Source: Vombatus ursinus
Taxonomy: Eukaryota; Chordata; Mammalia; Diprotodontia; Vombatidae
Direction of reading: 5' to 3'
Assembly: GCF_900497805.2 (NCBI RefSeq)
Contig: NW_020945064.1
Location: 8,575,708 to 8,639,707, forward strand
Length of the DNA: 64,000 nt
Shown here piece after piece: positions 32,980 through 43,510 of this stretch. The notes under the pieces are model-generated. The model saw nothing but the letters and a program-made list of their open reading frames with translations. It was not told the origin of the DNA and did no database searches. The translations under genes were made by a program, and so were the position numbers. Position 1 is the first letter of the stretch. Every line of letters starts with the position of its first letter.

Positions 32980-33080
32980 GGGGCCTGGGGATCAGCCCCT
33001 AATGTTGACATTGGACAAATCATTTCCTCTCCCTGGGCCTCAGTTACCTCATCTGTAAAATGAGGGATTTGGACCAGCGG
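32980..33080 (+). mobile_element. MIR fragment
   Basis: 'attggacaaatcatttcctc', 'ctcagttacctcatctgtaa'. Confidence 0.6.
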
Positions 33081-33412
33081 GATTCTTTTTTACTTGTCAG
33101 CCTAAATACTCTGAATTGTTATGAAATAACTGATGTGCCAACCTATTCCTGTGAAGAGTTCATGGTTTCCTAAGCCTCTCTGGTAAAAGGGAAATGTGGG
33201 AGGTGCATTTTAGGTACCGCCTTTAGGCTTAACTGCTTGATAGATGTATGTTCTAATGCAGTTCAAAGTACTGTGGTTACAATAATAGAAGATTTTGAAA
33301 TAGAACATGTTTCAACATCATTCCAGCCTTTGCCTCCCTTCTGGGTTCAAAGGAATATGAGTATTATTTAAGGTTTAAGGTTAAATAATGATGACCAGGA
33401 ATTCACAAAGTA

Positions 33413-33512
33413 CAGGATGTCCCATAAGTCTTAGGGCAGTTTCCAGCTCGTTAAGCTTACAGGGCCAGTGAGCCAGTCATGCAGAAGCTGCACTAAGACC
33501 TTTGGGATACAC
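33413..33512. mobile_element. Mariner-type MITE (100 bp) at a TA site
   Basis: Left end 'tgtcccataagtcttagggc' and right end 'gcactaagacctttgggata' are inverted repeats of the common mammalian mariner MITE type (tgtcccaaaagtcttagtgcag). TA dinucleotides flank it at 33411 and 33513. Confidence 0.75.
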
Positions 33513-33534
33513 TAACTAAAATATCCGAGGGACA

Positions 33535-33960
33535 GACTCTGGCAATCCAACAAGAATTTACAAAGACCAGATGAAAACCAGGCCCTGCCCTCATAGAGTT
33601 TATATTCTACTGGGTGGAAACAACCTGGAGCCAGAGAGGTAAATGCAGGATAGTCTGTGAGAGGGAGGGTTGAGAACCAGGTGAATCAGAAAAGATGGGG
33701 CCCAGGAGTAAACCTCAAAAAGAGTTAAGTGAGTCCTAAGCTGAGCCAGGACGGACATTAGGGATCCCAAGAGGCAGAAGTGAGAAGGGGAACACCCGGG
33801 CTTGAGGGATGGCTTCTGCAAAGATGCCGAGGGAGGGTTTCAGGGAATAGCACAGGAGGCCAGGGTGGTAGGGTGGACACCATGGGAAAGGCTGCAGAGG
33901 CAGGCCAAAGCCAAACTGGGGAAGGCTTTCAGATGTCAAACTGAAGTCATTCGCTTTTCT
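33535..33960 (-). mobile_element. L2 fragment
   Basis: 'ccctgccctcatagagttta', 'tattctactgggtggaaaca', 'aatagcacaggaggcc'. Confidence 0.55.
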
Positions 33961-33984
33961 TTTAGTTTACCAAAGACATACACA

Positions 33985-34690
33985 GTAAACCTCTCATCTT
34001 GTCCTTCAGCATCCTTGTGAAGTGGGTTGGGAGGAAATTAGCCCCACTTTACAGGTAAAGAAACTAGTCCTTACTCAAGGTCATGTCTGCAAGCCTAGGT
34101 CTCTGCTGAGGTCATCACCTGTTAGTGAAAAGAAGTGACTGAAACACTGAGAAGCCTTTCATTCTTCCTTAGGGAGCCTTTCCAGGAATTGGAGTGCCTT
34201 TTCTCTTTTGGGCTAAACTCACTCCTTTAAACTGCATTCTCAATTGCAGGCTGCTGCTTCTTGCTCAGGATCAGGAAGTCAGCTCACATGGAGGTGAATT
34301 GAAACAAGTGGAAAATAGGATTAAATCTCTGAATCATTTAGGAGCAGAAATTGTAGTGGTATGGTAGAAAGATTGCTAGAGAGATGGATTCAAATTCTGG
34401 CTCTTAATAACTGTGACCTAGAGCAATTCACCTGAGCCTCACTTTCCTCATCTGTAAAGTGGGGATAATAAAACCTCTCAGGGTTGGTGAGCATTTTACC
34501 TTATCTTGCTCAGCCTAGACCTTCTAAGACATTGCCATGCTTCCTCTCCAAGCACCCCAAGTGGGCTAGGCATTCACCTGGCACGGGGATGGAAACTGAA
34601 GGGAAGTGACTTGTCCCAGGTGTCACAGCTATGGAAATGGTAGGGAGTGAAGCAGACACAGAATCCCCTGGCTAGGCTCATCCCTCAGAA
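33985..34690. mobile_element. Cluster of three MIR fragments
   Basis: 33985-34120 (-; 'ccactttacaggtaaagaaa'), 34355-34500 (+; 'ctcactttcctcatctgtaa') and 34550-34690 (-; 'gaagtgacttgtcccaggtg'). Confidence 0.55.
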
Positions 34691-35524
34691 TCATGGGTTT
34701 GCAGCCTGCCCCACCAAAAACCAAACTGGAAAAGACACAGTCTCCCAAGACAGAGAGCCTCTTGATGGCCGTTTGACCATGTCTCATCTCCTTATAGTCT
34801 CTGTACAGTTTGCTGTCCAATATTTTAAAAAATTAGAGTTCTGCGAATGGCAGGTCTGTATTTGACATACCTGAAAATAACCAGAGAGTCCCTGCTTGGG
34901 CCTTCATTTCTCCCTTCTTCACCAGCTTGCTTCAGCTTTGTAATGTGGTTTTTTTAAACTACATACACCTTTAATAATTCCCCATACCAGAGGAAGGAAA
35001 AAAGGGTTCACTGACTGAAATCTTACCATCCTTCAAAGAGTCTAGTGCTGGCCTTTTTCTTTGTCTCTTGTGCCCCCCCAGGAGCACTCTGGGGCCTCTG
35101 ATGTGCTGGTGAACCATTTGATGGGATTCTTTTTTGCCTCTTGCTTTGGTGTGGTATGGAGCCTGGATCAGGCCAGTGAAACAACTCCCTTATTGTTCCC
35201 CAGATTGAATGCTGGCCACTGTGGGCAGGAGGCCTGGTCTCTAATTATCTCCACCTCTAAAATTGGGTGTGGTTCCCCCCCCCACACCCACACACATCAT
35301 TTAAGGTGCTAAGGTTTCTGTTAGCAATAGAAGAGATGGTGAGCAGAAGAAGGGGTGAGGGAGGGGGTCCATTCATCCTTGAACTTAGGAAACCTTCACA
35401 CACAACAGGGCAAGGATTCCAGGCTCAAAAGTGTTGGCCAGAGAGAGCATTGCAGTGGAATAGGAGGAAATCATACTGGTTTGGGTCTCACTTGACCAGA
35501 TGTGGTGCCTAGGATGTTAATAAT

Positions 35525-35870
35525 ATGAGGGTCATAAGATTTAGAGCTAGGATACATCTTTTAAAAAATCATCTAGGGGGCAGCTAGGTGGCACAGTGGA
35601 TAGAGCACTGACCCTGGAGTCAGGAGAACCTGGGTTTAACTCTGGTCTAAGACATATAACACTCACTAGCTGTGTGACTCTGGGCAAGTCACTTAACCCC
35701 AATTGCCTCACCCAAGGGAAAAAAAATATAAAAAATCGTCTAGGCCAACCTCTCCCTTTACAGATAAGGAAACTGAGGCCCACAGAGGGGAAGTGACTTC
35801 ATCAGGGTCACACAGCTGTTTATTAGCAAAGCCAGGCCCCAGAGTTTGGATCTCATGCTCCCTGGTCATA
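35525..35870 (-). mobile_element. MIR-like SINE split by a younger SINE
   Basis: 35525-35577 ('ataagatttagagctaggat') resumes at 35745 ('caacctctccctttacagat', 'ggaaactgaggcccacagag', 'gtcacacagctg'). Confidence 0.65.
35578..35729 (+). mobile_element. Short poly(A)-tailed marsupial SINE
   Basis: Shares the Mar-1 head ('ggcagctaggtggcacagtg') and core but stops after 'cttaaccccaattgcctcac' and an A-rich tail, without the RTE-like tail. The 15-bp duplications aaaaaatcatctagg (35563-35577) and aaaaaatcgtctagg (35730-35744) differ at one base. Confidence 0.92.
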
Positions 35871-37079
35871 TAACAAAATTTGGGACATCCAGCATATGCG
35901 TTTTGGAATGTATCAAATTCCTCGGGACTGGGAGAGCCGACTTGGCAGCCAGTTGGGCAGCTGTAATTAAGAGCTTCGAAAGGGGCAGTTTGTAAAATCA
36001 GGCATTCGTTTGTATTATCTTGATTATCAGCCAAACCCTGCGGCCATTCCTGTTCATGGGAAAGGAAGTCAAATCCCACCGTGCTCTCTGCTCCGGAGTG
36101 ATTGGCAGAGGGAGGCTGGTTTGGGCCGGGGCAAACCGGTCACAGGTGCCTGGCTCTCTTTGGCCCGTGTCGGGCTTGAGAAGCAAAGCCAGTGATTGAG
36201 TCTTCTCACTTAGTTTTTGTTATCTTCGCGAACTGTCCATTTATTTTGTAAAGGAAGGGGAGGGGACACAGAAGGCCCTTCCAACTTGATTCTCAGTGGG
36301 GCTTCTTATGTATTGAAGAATAGTTAGCACCCCCTTCCCTTTCCTCCCCTCCTGCCACATTCATTTATTCGCATTTGTGCTAGTGAAGACTGCTAAAAGC
36401 ACACCAAGATGCCCACTAAGTGAGGAGGCAGTACCTAGAACCTGGTTAAGTGAGGTAATACAATAGAAGTGTCATTGGCATGATCTGACCAAGTGCTGTG
36501 ACAGCATGGTGTCGTGTGACCTGGCTGAGACATTTTCGCCGCTCCAGTAATTGGGAAGTCCTTCCTTTGTGGAGAGTCTCTCCCTTCCTGAAATAGTAGC
36601 CTTGGGCAGGGCTGAGTCAGACAGTAGGCCAGCTGTGTTCTGTGCTGAGCATTCACGTGCCCCACAGTGCTCTGCTTTTTGGGGAGGTCGTCGATGGAAT
36701 AGTGGAAAGCCCACTGGTGCCTGAGGAGAAGCACCACCTTTACTGACCTTTACTAATGACTTGGGCAAACCACTGAACTTCGGGGTCTTCGTCTGAACAG
36801 CACCCCTACCCAGGTATTGCTAGTCTCATACCTGATTGTCCCAGACTCATGGTAGATACAGGTTTCCCACTGATTTCGAGCCAGCCCTCATTGTGAGTTA
36901 GCATAAACTCATGTGGATATCAGGCTGGCCCTAGCTCTGCTTCCTGCTTTGTCCTAGCCATCTTTTCAGCTCATCTGCTTTAAAAATATGTGTACACCAC
37001 TCCCCCCTCCCCGCCCCTTTCCATCCCTTGGTCCTCTCCGTGACTGCCCTCCCCGTCCCCCTGACTTTTCAGACTGAAA

Positions 37080-37235
37080 CATCCCCCTCTCTGGACACTG
37101 CTCCCTTATGTGCTGTTTCCCCCCTTAGAATGTAAGCCCCTTGAGGGCAGAGGCTGTCCAGATTTTCATTTTATGTAGAGTTTGGTGCATAGGGAGTACT
37201 TTACTAGTTTTTATAATTTATTCATTCATTCCAAC
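37080..37235 (+). mobile_element. L2 3' tail
   Basis: 'gtaagccccttgagggcaga', 'gtttggtgcatagggagtac'. Confidence 0.65.
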
Positions 37236-39144
37236 AAGACAGCATTGCATTAGCTGGAAAATAAACATGAGCATAGAAAAGTGAGAAGCACTTTTTACCA
37301 GGGATCCCGAGTGAAATATAAACACATTCATGTAGTGAAAAGGAAACGGTTCCGTCTGAGAGGTTAGGATGCCATGGGGCAGGGACCAAGGAAGCCCCAG
37401 GACCAGTGCCTCAGATGTTTCTGGAGGCTCAGAAGAGCATGAGGTTTTTGACAATTGGTGTTTTGGGCAATCTGGCACAGAGACGTTCTTAATTCTGTTG
37501 TACTTTTCCATCCAATGAAACTACAGAAGCTGCCTAGGGGAGTCAAAGATTTGGGACTGTTTGGAGAGAAGTATCCTCCATAGACTTATCATTGGATTGG
37601 TGATGGGGAGGTAAGGACGCAGCAGACATCTGAGTAGGGGCAACGCGTGGGGTTCCCCCTCCCAGGGTTCCAGGCCACCGTGATTGCCAGTTACCTTGAG
37701 GGCAGGGGCTGTTCTTCCTTGAATGGCAGAGCAAGGGGTCACCTGTTTGTTGTTGTTGTTGTTTGTTTCTCTATGAGGAGGAGGTTGAATGTCCATCCCA
37801 ACAGGGGCCTTTCCAGGATGACTCCTAGAAATTAGGTAGACAGCTCCTTGTTATGCTGTCTGATTGTTTGCTTTAAGGATGATTGGGCTCAGCTCCTGCC
37901 AGGGCTTGATAGTTTTTTGCTTCTGACTTAAGTGATGAGGCAGTCCTTGACAGATAAAACTGAGGCACTTTCTATCTATTTTCATGAAACAGGATGTGGA
38001 TAAGGAGTTTTTTATTTAAAAAAAAAAGTTCTGAAATTGCATAGGTGGGGAGTAGAGAGGCAGCACGGTCCAAATTTGTTCATTTATCTCCATATAACCT
38101 TGGGGGAGTTGGCTATCTGTCCACGATGACTCAGGTTTTATCTCATGCTCCAGCTGTCAGAATTTGTAGCCACATTTTATCTAGAAGTATGGGCTTGGGG
38201 TCAGTCTTTAGAGGGCAGCCCCCACTGAATCTGTTGTGCTGTTCCACTGAATTCTGGGACTTGTAGTTTCCAGGGGTCCAGACATACTATAGAGGCAGTA
38301 TGAATGAATGATGCAATATTCCCACTCTCTTGCCCTGTGAATCACTGAGTGCATTTCCTGAGTAGAATACTTAGGGAAATTTGAGACAGTCTCTAGGGGA
38401 GTCCACCCCAACACACACCCTCACTCAGTCTGGAAAAAGAGTCTCACTTTCTTTTCTCAGAATCTTCATGTCTAGAAATGTTACTGAAATTGTCCTCATC
38501 CCCCTTACTGGTGAGAAGAAATGACACTAGTGTGGTGATCTAACTCCACACTCGGGCAGAAGAAAAACACAGCAAAGCATTTTTTTTTTTTTAAAGAAGC
38601 ATCAAAGAGTCTTTTGAGGTAGAAGCCTAAGGGAGATTTCTTTCCCTTCCAGCCTTTCTCCTTCCCTCTCACTTCTCTTCTCTGTTGCTGGTTAATAGCA
38701 TAGCTGAGCAGAACTCGGCCAGAGCTTGTCACTCCACCCAAATGTGAAAGCTCCATTTCCTCGAAGGTATGGAGAGCTTGACCCCGGTATTTTGTTACAT
38801 CCTGACAGACGCTGTGACTGAATGAGCAGAGGGAGCCCAGGAATGTGTGAGGAGAGATGGGAACCACCCTGAGGGGGCCGCCCGGACAGGAGACCTGGGC
38901 TTCCTTCTGGGACAGAGGAGATGGATCTCTTTTACACTTTTGAACAATTTAAGTAGTTTGTTTTTTTTTCCTTCTCCTCTTCTTAGCACCACTTGTGGGA
39001 GGTGGCTAAGAGCCCTCGTGCTCTGCAGATCAGGTTCCGACCTACAAGTGTGGGCTGTACTTGACGAGGGACAGATCCATAGGAATGTCGTACTGCACTC
39101 TATACTGTTTGTATAGTCGGAAGGCTTTTTACTTTGAAGGGAGG

Positions 39145-39310
39145 TTCGTGTGGCGTGGTGGAAAGAGTATTGGATTTGGAAGGAGAAAACCTAGGTTTGG
39201 GTCCTGACTTCTCAAAAGAGCATTTGGAGGAAAAGGAGTCTCTTGTATTAGGGAAATTGTCTAACAAAGACTCCAATACTTAGTACCTGTGTGACCTTAA
39301 GCTACTTTAA
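39145..39310 (+). mobile_element. MIR fragment, internally disrupted
   Basis: 'cgtggtggaaagagtattgg', 'aaacctaggtttgggtcctg', then after a foreign stretch 'cttagtacctgtgtgacctt'. Confidence 0.5.
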
Positions 39311-39339
39311 CAAGCGCTTATTTCAAAATAACCATGAAC

Positions 39340-39955
39340 TGTGTTCACTCTTTACGTGACGTGACACTTCTATGTACGGTGAGATACAGAAAAGGAACCA
39401 AAATAATCTTTGACCACAGCAGGCTGCATTCTAATTGGGATCCGTAGAGACTTTTAGAAGGGATAGAGCACTGATTTCTGGGCACAGAGGGGAGTGGGAT
39501 GGTGTGGAGCCGTCGCAGGATTGGAGTTACCTGAGCTGAGGCCCAGACAACAGAATTTTTGAGGCAGAGAGGAAGAATGTGTTTTAGGCATGTGGGGAGG
39601 CGTAAGGGGGGCAGTAGGGGGCTCTCTGCAGACTCCTGGAGGCAGAAGATGGAATGTTTAGTTCTTCCAACAGCTAAGAACCCCATTTGGCTGGAATGTA
39701 GAGTGGGTGAAGGAGAGTGATGTGAAATAAAGCTGGAAACATAGGTTGGCACTGGCACAGGAGTTTGGATTTTATCCTAGAGGCAATAGGGAAACCATTG
39801 AAGGCTTTGAAACAGGGAAATATGGTCAGACCTGTCTGTGCCTTGGGAAGCTTAGATTTGTAGCTGGGTAGGGTTAGAGTAGAGAGGGTACAGACTGGAA
39901 ACAGGAAGACTATGGGCAAGGTGATGAGAGTCTGAAGTGGTGTGATGGCCTTGAC
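39340..39955 (-). mobile_element. L2 fragment, long
   Basis: 'tggctggaatgtagagtggg', 'gagtttggattttatcctag', 'gaaaccattgaaggctttga', in reversed L2 order. A SINE sits at its right end. Confidence 0.65.
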
Positions 39956-40145
39956 AGCTAGGTGGTACAGTGGATAGAGTGCTGGGCCTGGAGTCAGGAA
40001 GACTCATATTTCTGAATTAAAATTTGGTCTCAGACACTTGCTAGCTGTGTGACCCTGGGTAAGTCACTTAACCCTGTTTGCCTCAGTTTCCTCATATGTA
40101 AAATGAGCCGGAGAAGGACATGGAAGACTGCTCCAGTGTCATTCT
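39956..40145 (+). mobile_element. Mar-1-type SINE, 3' truncated
   Basis: 'cagctaggtggtacagtgga', 'tagctgtgtgaccctgggta', 'gagccggagaaggacatgga'; lacks the RTE-like tail. Confidence 0.88.
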
Positions 40146-40439
40146 GGTACACCTCTGGTTAGTGACTGGTGACCCAGCAGTGGAGACTTTATACAGATAG
40201 AACCAAGAGAACAGTGCCACGGACTTGGAGAGTATGTCTTAGGAGAGAAGAAAGCTGTCATCAGCGGAAGATGCAGGGAGGCCAGTGAGGACAAAGAATG
40301 GGAAAATGGTATCGTTTGGAAGCTATACAAATCAGCAAGTTGGGAGAAGAGAGTTTTGAGTAGAATGATGTGCTTGGAAGCCTGAGTTTACCTTTAAGTA
40401 AAAAAGCATAGCTAGTAAGAGGGGGGAGACATCACATGA

Positions 40440-40610
40440 TGACTTGAGGGGAAGTCAATTTAAAAATAATTTTAAAAATTGTTTTCTTTGTGCCACCTAA
40501 ATTTCTATCTTTGTCCCTCTTTCCCACCCCCTATGAGAGCCATTCCAAAGAATATATTTTTAAAAAAACAAAAGAAAAAGGAATAAAAAAAGCTTTTTTT
40601 TGCCTGCTGT
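40440..40610 (+). repeat. Unnamed AT-rich interspersed repeat, copy 2
   Basis: 'tccctctttcccacccccta', 'gagagccattccaaagaata', then A-rich sequence; relative of 23430-23545. Confidence 0.45.
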
Positions 40611-40614
40611 ATCA

Positions 40615-41560
40615 TATTCATAGATTTATATTAAGTTTACAATCTACTAAAATCCCCAGATCTTTCTCAAACTTTCTGCTCATGCCTCTCTTATCTTGAA
40701 TTTTTTGAACACAAGTGTTGAGAATTTTTTACATTTATTCATAGTGAATTTCATACTAAATTTGGCTTTTTCTTATAATGGGGCAAAGTCTTTTTGAAGT
40801 AAGGCTCTGTTGTTTAAAATCATAACATTCTGTCTCTCTCTCTCTCCCTCTCCCTCCCTCCCCCTTCTCTCCTCTCTCTCTTTCTCTCTCTTCCCTCTGT
40901 CTCCCTCTCTCTCTCCTCTTTCTTCTCTCCCTCCCTCCCTATCTCCCTCCCTCCCTCTCTCCCCCCTTCTCTCTCCCCCCTCTCCCTCCTCTCTCTCCCC
41001 CCTTCTCTCTCCCCACTTCTCTCTCTCCCCCTCCTCTCTCTCTCCCTCTCTCTCCTTTCTCTCTCTCTTCTTTCTCCTCTCTCTTCTCTCTACTTCTCTC
41101 TCTCTCTCTTTCTCTCCTTCTCTCCCCCTGCCCTCCAGCTTCAGATTTGATAAGCATTTGCTATATGCAAGTATGCATCTGAATAACCACCACAACAGGG
41201 AGAGTGAGGTTAGCCCACCATGACAGTCTCTTGGTGTAGCCATGTGGTTCTTTGTAATCATGCCATCCTTCACTAGATGTTGGCTAACTCTTTTTTTTAA
41301 TAGTTCTAGAATTTGGCTGGACAGTGAAGCCAAGTTCACTGACCAGTGGAGTTGGCAGATGCCTATCTCTTCCCTTTTTTAACATTTGGGATGTCTCCCC
41401 TTTCCCAATCCTGTAGGGCCTGTCCCACTCTCTCTGATCTTCCTGAGGTCACTGACAGTGCCTTAGCAATCCCATCTGGATGGTTCTTTCAGTACCTTTA
41501 GGGTTCATCAGGCTCCGGACAGCATGCTGTGTTCTCTTACTATCTCCCTATTTATCTTGG
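40615..41560 (-). mobile_element. CR1/L3 LINE remnant with an expanded CT tract
   Basis: The right part, 'cttcagatttgataagcatt', 'gttctagaatttggctggac', 'cactgacagtgccttagcaa' and 'ttctttcagtacctttaggg', matches reversed amniote CR1 RT-to-3' sequence. The left part, 'atttcatactaaatttggct', also fits the family. Confidence 0.6.
40829..41138 (+). repeat. (CT)n/(CCCTCT)n low-complexity tract, about 310 bp
   Basis: Almost pure pyrimidine on this strand with imperfect ctctctccctcc units. It explains the Ser/Leu- and Arg/Glu-rich ORFs across it. Confidence 0.95.
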
Positions 41561-42156
41561 ATTTCAACTCCCAAGTAACCGTCTGGGTTGTGACTTTTTC
41601 TGTCCAAAGATGATTCATCTTTGAGGTTGTGCAGCTTGGCCTTCTCTATGGTCATTATCATGAGCCCACCCATGCCAGGCAGCTGTGCTTACTGTGGTCT
41701 TCCCCTTTTTTCCCTCCAGCCCCAGTGTATATGCCGAGCTTCATTTACTTAGCCCTCTGCTCTTGGTTCCTACTAGACTTGGCCCCACTTTGGGCCTGTG
41801 CTAGCAGTGCTCTGAGCAGAGACGCAGGCCTGGGCAGGAGGGCCTGGCTCCTGGCTTGGAGCGGGCAGTCAGCAGTGGCTCCAGGAAAAGTTGGGAGGGC
41901 CTTATGAGGCTGTTGGCTGCAGGGATGGAGACAGGGAGTGAGGCAAGAATAAAACCCAGCGTCTGTGGAGGGGTCACGAGGCCAGGATTATGGACACCGC
42001 TGCTTTGAGGTGTTCTGTGCCCAGTGGCCACTGAATGCCGGCACCACAGTTGGGGGGGCGGGCTGGTTTTTACTGTGTGTTTTCTTTACACCAGAGACTT
42101 TGTTATTGCTGCGATGGAAACTAATCTTTTTTTGTTTCTATCCTCCCCCTCCCCAG

Positions 42157-42282
42157 TGTTACTCACAGCGGTGAATTGTTACAGCGTGAAGGCTGCCACT
42201 CGGGTCCAGGATGCGTTTGCTGCAGCAAAACTGTTGGCTTTGGCCTTGATCATTCTCCTTGGCTTCATTCAAATTGGAAAGG
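42157..42282 (+). CDS. SLC7A5: SLC7A5 (LAT1) exon 2
   Basis: A 126-bp exon preceded by a pyrimidine tract and CCCCAG and followed by G|GTAAGT. It encodes residues 199-240 plus one base: [19 protein letters not shown] and [18 protein letters not shown], ending IQIGKG. This covers the rest of TM4, the cytosolic loop and TM5. The reading frame is continuous with exon 1 (phase 1 in, phase 1 out). From memory of human LAT1 the segment is near identical, with Ile for Val in [10 protein letters not shown]. The ORF appears to run on past the donor into GKYSL, which is intronic. Confidence 0.97.
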
Positions 42283-42529
42283 GTAAGTATAGCCTTGCTT
42301 TTATTTATTGATCTTTTCTTTTTCTTACATCTCCACAGTATCATATGTACCCCTCTCCCCTTGGCCCCTCCATGACAGCTGTCCCATAGGACAGAGCCCC
42401 TCTTTAAAAAATGAAGACTCCTTTTCATGAGTAGATATCTACAATGTTGCCCTTCCTTTGGAAGCAGTAAAGCATAGATGAGGGCATGAATGTGGTCAGA
42501 ATTCAAATTCAAACAAATATTTTTAAAAC

Positions 42530-43060
42530 TGACTATAAAGCCATGTCCTGAGTTTTATTTTGGTGGGGTGGTGGTGAAGATGACATGGTTTGCGCTCTAG
42601 AGGAGCTGACTCCTAGTGAGGAGTACAGCATGTACACAGAGAAGTCTGATAAAAGTTGATGGTGGTGGTGACAGGCTTCCAGATGATGCTCTAAGAAAAC
42701 CCTTTCAGCTTCTTCCCAGGATCAGAAAAGGAGGATTTCTTGTTGGAGATGAGAACCCAGTGCACGAAAGGCAGTGATGTGAGATGAGGAAGGCTTGAAA
42801 TGCCAGGCTGCCAAGGCACTTGGCATATGGCTATTTGTTGGTCAGTTGAAGGTAGACATTCCAGTCCTGCAGTCCCAACTGGACAGGCCAGGCACACGCA
42901 CACTAGCAGCCCATGCTACGGGCCAAGAGTGTGTACGGGGGATGGTAACTCAGAAGAAAGCAAGATCACTGGGCTGGTCACAGGGCTTTATGGAGTAGTT
43001 GATCTTGCAGAACAAGTATGATTCAAATAGGGATTAAGGAGAAGGGAGGACATTGCGGCA
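42530..43060 (-). mobile_element. L2 fragment, degraded
   Basis: 'gctctagaggagctgactcc', 'tagtgaggagtacagcatgt'; the rest is weak. Confidence 0.4.
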
Positions 43061-43079
43061 AAGGACTTTGTGACCCAGT

Positions 43080-43510
43080 CCAAACCTTTCATTTTATAGA
43101 TCACAGTGATAACAATAACTCTGCTTTAGTTTAGACTTTAAATTATTTATGATTTAAGGTTTATAAAGCACTTTTGTCCAAACATGGGCAGTGAGGTAGG
43201 TAGGGTAAGTATTTCCCCATAACATGGGAGCCTAAGAAAGGGACTATAGGGGCTGCTAGGTAGTGCTGTGGATAGAGCACCAATCCCAGAGTCAGGAGGA
43301 CCTGAGTTCAAATTTGGCCTCAGACACTTACTAGCTGTGTGACCCTGGGCAAGTCACTTAACCCCAATTGCCTCCCCAAAAAGACAAAACAGAAAGGGAC
43401 CATAGAGGCTATCTGAGTCCAACCTCTTCTTTTCCAGATGAGATTGAGAGAAGTGAATAGATTTGTGGGTGGTCACAGCTAGTGATAATGGCTATGGGTT
43501 TTTGTACTCC
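43080..43510 (-). mobile_element. MIR-class SINE split by a younger SINE
   Basis: 43080-43249 ('ggtttataaagcacttttgt') resumes at 43391 ('agaaagggaccatagaggct', 'ccaacctcttcttttccaga', 'ggtcacagctag'). Confidence 0.6.
43250..43390 (+). mobile_element. Short poly(A)-tailed marsupial SINE
   Basis: 'ggtagtgctgtggatagagc', 'tagctgtgtgaccctgggca', 'cttaaccccaattgcctccc', then an A-rich end. Duplications agaaagggactatag (43235-43249) and agaaagggaccatag (43391-43405). Confidence 0.92.

Larger units (their letters stand above)
20690..42156. other. Rest of intron 1, overview
   Basis: Intronic DNA with L2, CR1, MIR, L1, SINE, hAT and mariner-type fragments, listed separately. Nothing assignable was seen in 20690-21585, 22050-22610, 22875-23430, 23550-24015, 24165-24935, 25150-26980, 27105-28430, 29965-30760, 30875-31400, 31795-32760, 33085-33410, 34695-35520, 35875-37075, 37240-39140 and 41565-42150. 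The interval 36060-36230 is locally richer in CpG than its surroundings. Confidence 0.55.

Noticed and set aside
40773-41339. 188-codon minus ORF (Arg/Glu repeats) and its Ser/Leu partner
   Set aside because: Translation of the CT tract.
42283-42311. Continuation of the exon 2 ORF (GKYSLAFIY)
   Set aside because: The G|GTAAGT donor and the perfect phase with exon 3 (GKGEVSNL) show that it is intron.
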